The notes beneath the pieces were generated by a model, which was not told the origin of the DNA, made no database searches, and saw only the letters and a program-made list of their open reading frames with translations. Below are positions 16,811 to 25,056 of a stretch of 64,000 nucleotides of DNA, in pieces. This DNA comes from Mycetohabitans endofungorum. Its GTDB lineage: Bacteria > Pseudomonadota > Gammaproteobacteria > Burkholderiales > Burkholderiaceae. The stretch is from positions 149,817-213,816 of the forward strand of contig NZ_PRDW01000006.1 in assembly GCF_002927045.1 (NCBI RefSeq), read 5' to 3'. How positions within the stretch are numbered: position 1 is the stretch's first letter; each line of letters starts with the position of its first letter. The translations under genes and the position numbers were made by a program.

Positions 16811-17856
16811 AAGACCTCCTGTGAAGGGTCGTCGTCAAGCAGTTGAACACACTGCGGTGGAATAGAAATGCCGCTTACCGGCACCTCGATTGCTTCGCCT
16901 ACGATCGGTTTGGAAGCGCCGTTTACTTGAAAGTCGTACCGAACCACTGAGCCCAAGTAGCGCTGGTTAACTGTACAACCTGTCAAATAGTTCAGTGTTC
17001 CTTCTGGAGGATCCTTTACCACATGCTCGGGACGGATCAGAACAAGTACCTTTTCTCCCAAACGTCGCCCATCAGTATTGGCAGCGATTTGAGCAAATCC
17101 TAAATCCACCTGATTATGTGCTGAAATTTTTGCGGGGAGTAATGTCGATAACCCCACAAACTCGGCTACCGCTCGGCTATTTGGATAACAGTAAATATTT
17201 TTTGGCGAGCCAAACTGTAGAAGCTTACCGTCTTTGAGCACGGCGACATAATCGGATAGCGTCAACGCTTCCTCTTGATCATGTGTGACCAATATAGTTG
17301 TTGCGTTAAATTTCTTCTGAATTGACCGGATCTGATCGCGCAAATATCCTCGAATACCTACATCGAGTGCCGCCAATGGCTCGTCGAGCAATAACGCTTT
17401 GGGATCGATTGCCAAAGCTCGAGCCAGCGCAACTCGCTGCTGTTGCCCGCCTGATAGATTGGAAACTGGCCTGGTGGCAAAGTTTCCTAAACCCACTGTT
17501 TCTAATAATTCGGCCGCTTTAGCTAGTCGGTTTTTTAACGGGATCTTTTTTAAAGCGAGTCCGTATGCTACGTTCTCGATCACATTGAGATGTGGGAAAA
17601 GCGCATAATTTTGGAATACCATTCCGATATTGCGCTTATGCACAGGTTTTCCTGCTAAATTTTCGCCGTCTAGGGTGATCGACCCCGATGCTTCGCTAAT
17701 TAGGCCAGAAATAACCTTCAGAAGCGTTGACTTGCCAGAACCGCTTGCGCCAATCACGGCCACCATTTCACCGGTCTCGACCTCAAACGAAATATCAGTT
17801 AACCCATGTCCGGTCCCCGGGTATTGGTAACTCACTCTATCCAGAACCAGGCTCAT
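16807..17856 (-). CDS. ABC transporter ATP-binding protein (PotA/FbpC-like)
   Basis: A 349-residue ATPase with Walker A GASGSGKST, Q-loop VFQNYALFPH, signature LSGGQQQR, Walker B ALLLDEPL and the switch histidine in TILVTHDQEE. A C-terminal TOBE/MOP-like domain carries VLIRPEHV. I set the start at the ATG at 17856, which overlaps the permease stop as ATGA, instead of the longer frame from 17964. It energises the two permeases of this operon. Confidence 0.92.
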   Translation of the reverse strand: MSLVLDRVSYQYPGTGHGLTDISFEVETGEMVAVIGASGSGKSTLLKVISGLISEASGSITLDGENLAGKPVHKRNIGMVFQNYALFPHLNVIENVAYGLALKKIPLKNRLAKAAELLETVGLGNFATRPVSNLSGGQQQRVALARALAIDPKALLLDEPLAALDVGIRGYLRDQIRSIQKKFNATTILVTHDQEEALTLSDYVAVLKDGKLLQFGSPKNIYCYPNSRAVAEFVGLSTLLPAKISAHNQVDLGFAQIAANTDGRRLGEKVLVLIRPEHVVKDPPEGTLNYLTGCTVNQRYLGSVVRYDFQVNGASKPIVGEAIEVPVSGISIPPQCVQLLDDDPSQEVL

Positions 17857-18725
17857 GATTTTTTGATAGCGGTAGAAGAAACAAATGCCGCTGTGCTGGC
17901 TAACACAAGAAGAATAACGGTGGCCGCACAAGCAAAGCCAGTTGTACCATAAAAAGCTTGCCACAAGACAACCGGATAAGTGCGATTTTGGAAGCTGGCA
18001 AGTAAATTGGATAAACCAAATTCACCTACCGAAATGGCAGAAACCATCATAAGACCGCTTAACAGGCTTTTCCGTAAATTAGGTATGGCAATCCCAAAAA
18101 ACTGCTGTAGTTCCGTAGCTCCCAACGTCGCGGCTGCGCGTTCTAGCGTCGCCAAATCGGAATGCCGAAGATCGGATAACAAAGTATTAGTAAGGTAAGG
18201 CAACGTATGAACAGCGTGTACTACGATCAGCAATGGCAAGGTTCCGAGCCAAGGGAAAACATCTGTGTTAAATACAATGATATAGCCAAAACCCAACGTG
18301 ATGGTCGGTACGACTATAGGCATCATACTCACAATTTTAGCTGCGGCGCTCCCACCCCGGCCAGCTTTATGGTATAAGGAGTAAGCAAGTGGGAGGGCTA
18401 AAATCGTATTGATCGCGCACGCGCTCAGCGCCACCACGAGGCTCGTCGTAAACGCACTACGAAAAGACGAATCCAACCAAATATCGACGTACCATTGAAC
18501 TGTTATCCCGCTAGGAAGTAGCGAGTTCATCCATAGCTCACCCACACTACCAATGCTCAACAACAGGATGGGCAGTAATAGGTAAATTGCGTAGACAGCA
18601 GCAATGCCTCGAACCACTATTCTCTCCACTTCAAGCAACCACCCAATACGCTTTGCTACTACGCAATCCTGATAATGCTGATAAAAGCGAGCCGCCGCTT
18701 CCCCTCCATATAGGGAACAGCACAT
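17853..18725 (-). CDS. ABC transporter permease, operon head
   Basis: The first gene of the AT-rich operon, encoding a 290-residue permease. Helices are evident (IAAVYAIYLLLPILLLSIGS and others), and the EAA loop reads RAAATLGATELQQFFGIAIP. The annotated 5' end may be up to about 25 codons too long; no strong ribosome site was found near 18725. Its stop overlaps the ATPase start. Confidence 0.82.
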   Translation of the reverse strand: MCCSLYGGEAAARFYQHYQDCVVAKRIGWLLEVERIVVRGIAAVYAIYLLLPILLLSIGSVGELWMNSLLPSGITVQWYVDIWLDSSFRSAFTTSLVVALSACAINTILALPLAYSLYHKAGRGGSAAAKIVSMMPIVVPTITLGFGYIIVFNTDVFPWLGTLPLLIVVHAVHTLPYLTNTLLSDLRHSDLATLERAAATLGATELQQFFGIAIPNLRKSLLSGLMMVSAISVGEFGLSNLLASFQNRTYPVVLWQAFYGTTGFACAATVILLVLASTAAFVSSTAIKKS

Positions 18726-19461
18726 CCCGAATTGGTTTAAGTTGAGGCCGTCACAGTAACATCGTTGACCATTTACGCCCGACAGTTTGCCTTAGACTTT
18801 GGCGGAGCGATAGGCTGTGTCAATTAGCCTAAATTATAGTGAAATCCGCCATATTTCAAACTAAGCTTTTGATTTTTATGGAAAAGTTAACGTTGAATCG
18901 AACGGAGAGACGGCGCCAAAGACTCATCATGTAATCACCTTACCGTCGAACATCCGCCATTGTGCGAAGTCGTTGAACTGCTCGCTCTTGGGGGTTGATG
19001 CATGAGTCGTGCGATGCGGATAAGTGGCCCCTATTGTTTGGATAATGTCATGAGATTTTTAAGTGGAACATTCGGTTAGTCACGTCGCCGATTAACTGTA
19101 GGCAGCGTCGCGAAGGATGCCTTGTCCGCGTCTGCTCGGCCAGATTGGAACGGGACCGTTTCCCGTTGTACAGGCTGAATTACTTGGCGACGGAGTGCGA
19201 CGGTTCGTGCTCGACGGTGACACACGCGGCACTGGCGTGCCACCACCGAGTGCGGGCCGCCTATCGAGGTGGTTGACCGCAGGTAGAGCGAGTCGCCATC
19301 GTTCATGCCGCGAATGTGCCCCGCACTGCGTTTCATAATACGAAAAATTCTCGGCGATAGATGTAGCCAATCGGTCCGATACAACTAAACGACTTCACCG
19401 CGCCGCACCATTTGTCGTAAGCTTCGGGGTAGTCGTCTTTAACCCAAGAAGGAAAAGCGCA
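18726..19461. other. Long intergenic region before ahpC
   Basis: About 735 bases. The left half (18726-18910) is AT-rich and should hold the promoter of the leftward ABC operon. Around 18930-19000 the minus strand reads EQFNDFAQWRMFDGKVIT, a coding-like fragment I cannot place. The right part should hold the ahpC promoter; I saw no unambiguous OxyR or sigma-70 site. Confidence 0.4.
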
Positions 19462-20025
19462 ATGTCTCTTATCAACACGCAAGTCAAACCGTTCAAGGCA
19501 ACTGCCTACCACAATGGCAATTTCGTGACAATCACGGAGGAGAACCTGAAGGGCAAGTGGTCGGTCGTCGTGTTCTACCCGGCTGACTTTACGTTCGTGT
19601 GCCCGACCGAGTTGGGTGATTTGGCAGACCACTACGCTGAATTCCAAAAGCTCGGTGCCGAGATCTATGGCGTGTCAACGGATACGCATTTCACGCACAA
19701 GGCCTGGCACGACACGTCGGAAACGATCGCCAAGATCAAGTATCCGTTGGTGGGCGATCCGACGGCCACGCTGGCCCGCAACTTCGAGGTGCTGATCGAG
19801 GAAGAAGGCCTGGCGCTGCGCGGCACGTTCGTGATCGACCCGGAAGGCCAGATCAAGCTGTACGAGATTCATGACAACGGCATCGGCCGTGACGCGAAGG
19901 AGTTGCTGCGCAAGGTGCAAGCTGCGCAGTATGTCGCGTCGCACCCCGGCGAAGTGTGCCCGGCCAAGTGGACCCCGGGCGCTGAGACGCTGAAGCCGTC
20001 GTTGGACCTGGTTGGTAAGATCTGA
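19462..20025 (+). CDS. ahpC: Alkyl hydroperoxide reductase C (2-Cys peroxiredoxin)
   Basis: A 187-residue typical 2-Cys peroxiredoxin that reduces organic peroxides and H2O2 in the cytoplasm. The peroxidatic C47 is in [10 protein letters not shown] and the resolving C166 in GEVCPAKW; the length matches enterobacterial AhpC. AAGGAAAAG lies about ten bases before the ATG. The flavoprotein reductase AhpF is encoded 116 bases downstream. Confidence 0.96.
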   Translation: MSLINTQVKPFKATAYHNGNFVTITEENLKGKWSVVVFYPADFTFVCPTELGDLADHYAEFQKLGAEIYGVSTDTHFTHKAWHDTSETIAKIKYPLVGDPTATLARNFEVLIEEEGLALRGTFVIDPEGQIKLYEIHDNGIGRDAKELLRKVQAAQYVASHPGEVCPAKWTPGAETLKPSLDLVGKI

Positions 20026-20030
20026 CGTTT

Positions 20031-20058
20031 ATGCGCCGTCCTACACCGGACGGCGCAT
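20031..20058 (+). terminator. Strong stem-loop between ahpC and ahpF
   Basis: ATGCGCCGTCC at 20031-20041 pairs perfectly with GGACGGCGCAT at 20048-20058 around a six-base loop. It begins seven bases after the ahpC stop and lacks a T-run, so it may act as an attenuator, a Rho-assisted end or an mRNA stabiliser that raises AhpC over AhpF. Confidence 0.6.
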
Positions 20059-20141
20059 GACGCGGCCGTCGCGGCACTGCGCCGTGACGTGCCGCCTGCC
20101 CGGCGCGCCCCTTCTTTGCTTCCTCCGTTGGAATCCTCGCG

Positions 20142-21740
20142 ATGCTCGACGCCAATCTCAAGACCCAATTAAAAAGCTACCTGGACAACGTTACCGAAGC
20201 GATCGAGATCGACGCGTTCGTGGATGACAGCGACAAATCGGATGAACTGCGCGCACTGCTGCAGGACATCGCATCGCTGTCCACGCGCATCGTGGTGACG
20301 GAGCACACGGGTAATGACGTGGAGCGCGTGCCATCATTCGCGATCCGGCGCGTTGGCACGGATATCGCTGTGCGCTTCGCCGGCATTCCGATGGGTCACG
20401 AATTCACGTCGCTAGTGTTGGCGTTGCTGCAAGTCGGTGGCCACCCGGTCAAGCTCGAACCGGATGTGATCGAGCGGATCCGCAGCTTGGACGGCGACTA
20501 TACGTTCGAGACCTATGTCTCGCTGTCTTGCCAGAATTGCCCTGAAGTCGTCCAGGCATTGAACGCGATGTCGGTAATCAATCCCAGGATTTGCCATGTG
20601 GCAATCGATGGCGCGCTGTTTCAGGACGAAGTGCAGTCGCGACAGGTCATGGCGGTGCCGACCCTGTATTTGAACGACGAAGTGTTCGGCCAGGGCCGCA
20701 TGGGTGTCGAGGCATTGTTGGCGAAGCTGGACAGCAGCGGCGCCGCGCACGTGGCCGACAAGCTCAACGCGAAGGAAGTGTTCGACATGCTGATCGTCGG
20801 CGGCGGGCCGGCCGGCGCCGCCGCAGCGATCTATGCCGCGCGCAAGGGCATCCGCACCGGTGTGGTGGCCGAGCGTTTTGGTGGGCAAGTATTGGACACA
20901 CTGGCAATCGAGAATTTTGTTTCGGTTCAGGAAACGGATGGACCGAAATTTGCGGCGGCGCTCGAGCAGCACGTGAAGTGCTACGACGTCGACGTGATCG
21001 ATTTGCAACGCGCCGAATCGTTGCAGCCGGGCGACGTGACCGCGGTGCAGTTGGCCAGTGGTGCACAGCTGCGTGCGCGCAGCGTGGTGCTTGCCACAGG
21101 TGCGCGCTGGCGCGAGATCGACGTGCCCGGTGAGCGCGAATATCGCAACCGTGGCGTCGCGTACTGCCCGCATTGCGATGGTCCGCTGTTTAAGGGCAAG
21201 CGCGTGGCGGTGATTGGCGGCGGCAATTCCGGTGTCGAGGCCGCGATCGATCTGGCGGGCGTTGTCAAGCATGTGACGTTGCTGGAGTTCGATGGCCAGC
21301 TGCGTGCCGATGAGGTGCTGCAGCGCAAGCTGCGCAGCCTGGACAATGTGACGGTGCACACGCACGCGCAGACGACCGAGGTCACCGGCGATGGCAATAA
21401 GGTCGATGGCCTGACTTACGTGGACCGTTCGTCGGGCGAGCGTCACCATCTGGCGCTCGAGGGCGTGTTCGTGCAGATCGGCTTGGTGCCGAACACCGAA
21501 TGGCTCAAGGGCAGCGGCGTCGCGCTGTCGCCGCGCGGTGAGATCGAAATCGATGCCAAGGGTCAGACGTCGGTGCCGGGTGTATTCGCGGCTGGCGATG
21601 TAACGACGGTTCCGTACAAGCAGATCGTGGTCGCCGTGGGCGAAGGCGCGAAGGCGGCGCTGGGCGCGTTCGAGCACCTGATTCGCACCTCTGCGCCGAC
21701 CGATGCGGCGCTGCAGCAGCCGATCGAGGCGACCGCGTAG
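20142..21740 (+). CDS. ahpF: Alkyl hydroperoxide reductase F (NADH:disulfide reductase)
   Basis: A 532-residue flavoprotein that passes electrons from NADH to AhpC. The N-terminal double thioredoxin-fold domain carries C130 and C133 (SCQNCPEV). The FAD motif is [12 protein letters not shown], the redox disulfide is C342/C345 in YCPHCDG, the NADH motif is [12 protein letters not shown], and the second FAD contact is GVFAAGDV. Full length compared with E. coli AhpF (521). Confidence 0.96.
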   Translation: MLDANLKTQLKSYLDNVTEAIEIDAFVDDSDKSDELRALLQDIASLSTRIVVTEHTGNDVERVPSFAIRRVGTDIAVRFAGIPMGHEFTSLVLALLQVGGHPVKLEPDVIERIRSLDGDYTFETYVSLSCQNCPEVVQALNAMSVINPRICHVAIDGALFQDEVQSRQVMAVPTLYLNDEVFGQGRMGVEALLAKLDSSGAAHVADKLNAKEVFDMLIVGGGPAGAAAAIYAARKGIRTGVVAERFGGQVLDTLAIENFVSVQETDGPKFAAALEQHVKCYDVDVIDLQRAESLQPGDVTAVQLASGAQLRARSVVLATGARWREIDVPGEREYRNRGVAYCPHCDGPLFKGKRVAVIGGGNSGVEAAIDLAGVVKHVTLLEFDGQLRADEVLQRKLRSLDNVTVHTHAQTTEVTGDGNKVDGLTYVDRSSGERHHLALEGVFVQIGLVPNTEWLKGSGVALSPRGEIEIDAKGQTSVPGVFAAGDVTTVPYKQIVVAVGEGAKAALGAFEHLIRTSAPTDAALQQPIEATA

Positions 21741-21763
21741 TCTGTCCCCGCGGCCCGGCCGAT

Positions 21764-21991
21764 TCACGACTCGGAATAGGCGAGCCGGTGGCGCGTATCT
21801 GAAGTCAGATAGCAGAGACCTGCACTCACGCCGAGCATGTCGGCGGAAACCAGCACGATCCACGGGATACCGCTAACGAGCCGCGCGCCGGTAAACACGT
21901 GTGCAGCGAGTAACCCGTCTCGAAACAGCCGTACAGTTGCGGCGATGCGCCATTTAGCAGTGACGCTTGGAGGTTGTCGGTGTATCGTCAC
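21764..21991 (-). CDS. Small hypothetical protein, possibly membrane-associated
   Basis: A 75-codon minus-strand frame with one moderately hydrophobic stretch (VSGIPWIVLVSADMLGVSAG). I do not recognise it, and the first half is basic. It is convergent with ahpF and has no clear ribosome site. It may be a real small protein or a gene end. Confidence 0.3.
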   Translation of the reverse strand: MTIHRQPPSVTAKWRIAATVRLFRDGLLAAHVFTGARLVSGIPWIVLVSADMLGVSAGLCYLTSDTRHRLAYSES

Positions 21992-22048
21992 GGGTCGTTA
22001 GCTATCAAAAGCCGTCAGGCCACGCGATGACAAACGCGTCTTAGTGCT

Positions 22049-22492
22049 TTGCTTTTCAGTCGTCGCGCGTCAAGGATCGCTGCCGGGCTGCTTAGCGCTC
22101 GCGTCCGCGCGAGGCTGCGCCCTGGTAGCCGTGAAGGCCTACTTTACTGCACATCGACGAAATCGGGATGTCCACGTTGTGGGAATGACGGACACCGCCC
22201 GCCGATTCGTCAGCTTTCGTGCAGCGAGTTTCTCTACGTGCCCTGCTGGCGTAGCGCGCATGCGCGTTACACCGGACTCGACTTTCAACATAGCAAATGG
22301 ATCGCGGACATGTTCCGCAAGGTGGACCTGTGCCCGGTAATCGGTAAAGCGGACCGTGTGCACGAGTCCGGGCCGGCCCTCGATGAAAAAGATTGGCGCA
22401 TGAGCGTTGCGCGGATAGTCACCGATGACCTTGGGTTGATCGAATTCGACGCCGTGTCGCGCGCCGTCGGCAGGGCTGGGGTGCCCAGCTAA
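22049..22492 (+). pseudogene. Unidentified coding remnant upstream of the porin
   Basis: The last 65 codons look protein-like (KWIADMFRKVDLCPVIGKAD, then MSVARIVTDDLGLIEFDAV) while the first half is low-complexity arginine/cysteine sequence. No start site is convincing. I read it as the 3' end of a larger lost gene, of unknown family. Confidence 0.3.
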
Positions 22493-22533
22493 CGGTGCAC
22501 AGGAAAGTAAATTAGGTAAGGCTTATTGATTAG

Positions 22534-23667
22534 ATGCTGAGTAGAGCTATATTGACCACGAGCACCACTATCTGCGCGGTATTAGCCACGACGGCCCAAG
22601 CGCAGCGTTCCGTGGCGCTGCATGGCACGGTGGACACGGGCATCGCGTACATTCGTCACAGCGCGGGGCAGCACTCGCAATGGAAGATGTCACCCGGAAC
22701 GCTGTCATCGAACGAATGGGGATTGCAGGGTACCGAAGAGCTCGTTGGTGGCCTCGCGGCCCACTTCGCGGTTGAGAACAGCTTCGACATCGGCCACGGG
22801 CAGTCGATCAGCAGTGGCCAGATGTTCGGGTCCAAGGCGTTCGTGGGTCTGTCGCACGAGCGTTGGGGCGCGGTGACGTTTGGCCGGCAAAGCGACCCGG
22901 TGGCGGAACTGCTGCAGCCGCTGACTGCCGGTTCGTACAGCGGGGTGTTCGTGACGCCGGGTGATGTCGATAGCTGCGGCGGCAGTGCCACGTTCAACCA
23001 CGCGGTGAAGTGGACGAGTCCGAATTGGAGCGGGGTGACCGTTGAGGCCATGTACGCGTTTGGCGCAATTGCCGGTGCACCCGGGTCCGGTCAGGCGTAT
23101 TCCGGTGCGCTGGTGTATGCGGGTGGGCCGCTGAGCTTGGGCACTGGCTTCCTGCATATCGATAATGGCAATGCGGCGCGCTCGATGCGGGGCGTGTCCT
23201 CGCCCGATTCGCTGTTCAACACTTCGGTCAATTCGGCATATGCCCGCGCGCGTTCGGTCGGCATCTTCAGGGCAGGCGGGCAATACGTGTTCGGCCTCGT
23301 GACAGTGGGTGCCGCTTTCAGTTTTTCACAATACAATCCGGACGCCTCGTCTGGGTTCTCCAAGGTGCAAAAGTATGGCAACGGCTCGGTATTCGCACTT
23401 TGGCAGGGGGCGACATCGCTGCAGGCGCTGGTGGGATACAACTACACTCGGTCCAGCGGCGCCTCGTCGGCCGCGTACCAGCAGGTCAACGTCGGCGTCG
23501 ATTACTTGCTGAGCAAGCGCACTGATGTGTATTCGATGCTCGGCTATCAACATGCTTGCGGTCAGAACGGCCTGGGGCCCGCGCAAGCCGTGATCGGTTC
23601 GTACAACGTGGAGGCCGGAGCCAACTCTCAACTGCTCGCCATTGTGGGGGTTCGTCACCGGTTTTGA
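22534..23667 (+). CDS. Outer-membrane porin (Gram-negative Porin_4 type)
   Basis: A 377-residue trimeric beta-barrel porin of the Burkholderia/Neisseria type. The signal peptide ends TTAQA, before QRSVALHGTVDTGIAY. Barrel features include SRFGLQG-like SNEWGLQGTEELVGG, FGRQSDPV and the terminal strand VGVRHRF, ending in phenylalanine for BAM recognition. It should allow passive uptake of small solutes. A stem-loop follows the stop. Confidence 0.92.
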   Translation: MLSRAILTTSTTICAVLATTAQAQRSVALHGTVDTGIAYIRHSAGQHSQWKMSPGTLSSNEWGLQGTEELVGGLAAHFAVENSFDIGHGQSISSGQMFGSKAFVGLSHERWGAVTFGRQSDPVAELLQPLTAGSYSGVFVTPGDVDSCGGSATFNHAVKWTSPNWSGVTVEAMYAFGAIAGAPGSGQAYSGALVYAGGPLSLGTGFLHIDNGNAARSMRGVSSPDSLFNTSVNSAYARARSVGIFRAGGQYVFGLVTVGAAFSFSQYNPDASSGFSKVQKYGNGSVFALWQGATSLQALVGYNYTRSSGASSAAYQQVNVGVDYLLSKRTDVYSMLGYQHACGQNGLGPAQAVIGSYNVEAGANSQLLAIVGVRHRF

Positions 23668-23676
23668 TCAGCCAGG

Positions 23677-23698
23677 CGTGCGTCGTCGCCGACGCACG
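23677..23698 (+). terminator. Hairpin after the porin gene
   Basis: CGTGCGTCG at 23677-23685 pairs with CGACGCACG at 23690-23698 around TCGC. It starts ten bases after the porin stop; there is no T-run, so intrinsic termination is uncertain. Confidence 0.45.
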
Positions 23699-23775
23699 AG
23701 CATGTGCGCACGGGGCGGCACAACCGAGCGCCACTGACGGCGTAATCGAGCACTGCGGACGGCGCAACCGGCAAA

Positions 23776-25056
23776 CTAGTGGCGAAGCGTGATTTGCTTT
23801 TTCCAGCTGGCCAGGATCCGTTGCGTCAACGTATCGTAGTCGCGTCCGAAATGGTGATCGCCGGGCATTTGCACCACGTCGACGCCGGTGCCGGCCAGCG
23901 CTGGACACAGCGTGTCGGTTTCGTGCTCGCCATACACGCATTGAACGATCGATGCGGGCAGCTTCACGACCTCGGGCTTGGCGGGCAGTGCGTCTGCGCT
24001 GGCCGGCATGCCGAGCCAGCCCGTGACGCGGATCTGAAAGTCGGCGGCCGGCGCGAAGCCAAGCAACGACACGTACGACACGCGCTCGCGCAACGGCTGC
24101 GGCAAGCGGTTATACAGGAACGGCATGACGTCGGCGCCAAACGAATAGCCGATCAGCGCGATGTCGCGCGCCTGCCAACGGGCGCCGTAAACGTGCAGCA
24201 CGCGTGCGAGGTCGCGTGTGGTCTGCTCCGGTGTCTTGCGGCTCCAGAAATAGCGGAGACTATCCCAGCCGATCACCGATACGCCGTCTTTTTGCAGATT
24301 TTCTGCGATGGTCTTGTCTAGGTCGCGCCATCCGCCGTCGCCGGACATCACGATCGCCAGCATGTTGGAAGGCTTAGGCGCCTGCAATTCGACCAGGGGC
24401 AGATCGGACACGTCCTCGTCGCTGATGGCCGGCGCACGCAGGTACGGTGCCGCCCATGCGCGCAGCCGTTCCGCCTGGCTCCTGCCCGCGGCTGTGCCGG
24501 TCACGAAAAAGCCTGGCAGCCCGGCGCCGCGGCTCACCGTCGGGTCGGGCGGGCACGGCTGGAACCGCGCGTCGAGCGTAGGCGCCGGATCGAGCGACAG
24601 TGCGCCGGCCACCGTATTCGCTGGAGCCTGGGCGAGCACTTGCTTGGCCAGCGTCGCGCCTTGTCCGGTCCCCGCGACGATCGGCGCAAAATAGCGAGAC
24701 GAATCCAACTGCCGCTCCAGCTGGTGGCTCAACGCTTCGGCGTCGCCGACCAGATGCTCGCAGCCTTGCGGTTTGGCGGCCAGATTTGCCGCATAGCGAC
24801 GGGTATCGACGCCGACGACCAGCGCGCCATCGCGCGCTAACGCCTGTGCGGTGTCGTGGTCCGATGCGCTCCAGCCGTTTGCGTCGGAGAACAGCACGAC
24901 GAAGCCGCGCAAGGGGCCGTGCGGACGGGTCAGCGAGACCTCTCCATAGCGCCCGCCGGACAGTGTGCTGGTGGTGGCGGCGTGGGCGCCGGGCAGCGCG
25001 AGCGCGTATGCGACGATTGCGCGAGTCGCGGCGATGATCAAGGAACGGATTTTCAC
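23776..25056 (-). CDS. acvB: AcvB/VirJ-type periplasmic serine hydrolase
   Basis: A 426-residue exported protein. The signal peptide spans about VKIRSLIIAATRAIVAYALA to GAHA. Two alpha/beta-hydrolase-like halves follow, the C-terminal one with VMSGDGGWRDLD and the nucleophile elbow GYSFGAD. I start it at the GTG at 25056, whose GTGA overlaps the mprF stop; the frame further upstream lies inside mprF. In Agrobacterium and Rhizobium, AcvB works with LpiA/MprF and hydrolyses lysyl-phosphatidylglycerol, so the pair can tune membrane charge. Confidence 0.85.
   Translation of the reverse strand: MKIRSLIIAATRAIVAYALALPGAHAATTSTLSGGRYGEVSLTRPHGPLRGFVVLFSDANGWSASDHDTAQALARDGALVVGVDTRRYAANLAAKPQGCEHLVGDAEALSHQLERQLDSSRYFAPIVAGTGQGATLAKQVLAQAPANTVAGALSLDPAPTLDARFQPCPPDPTVSRGAGLPGFFVTGTAAGRSQAERLRAWAAPYLRAPAISDEDVSDLPLVELQAPKPSNMLAIVMSGDGGWRDLDKTIAENLQKDGVSVIGWDSLRYFWSRKTPEQTTRDLARVLHVYGARWQARDIALIGYSFGADVMPFLYNRLPQPLRERVSYVSLLGFAPAADFQIRVTGWLGMPASADALPAKPEVVKLPASIVQCVYGEHETDTLCPALAGTGVDVVQMPGDHHFGRDYDTLTQRILASWKKQITLRH

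Noticed and set aside
18930..19000. Gene fragment EQFNDFAQWRMFDGKVIT
   Set aside because: Looks coding but is too short to assign and is flanked by stops; mentioned only in the intergenic note.
20412..21863. 483-codon minus-strand frame across ahpF
   Set aside because: High-GC codon bias makes long antisense frames; ahpF has all catalytic motifs on the plus strand.
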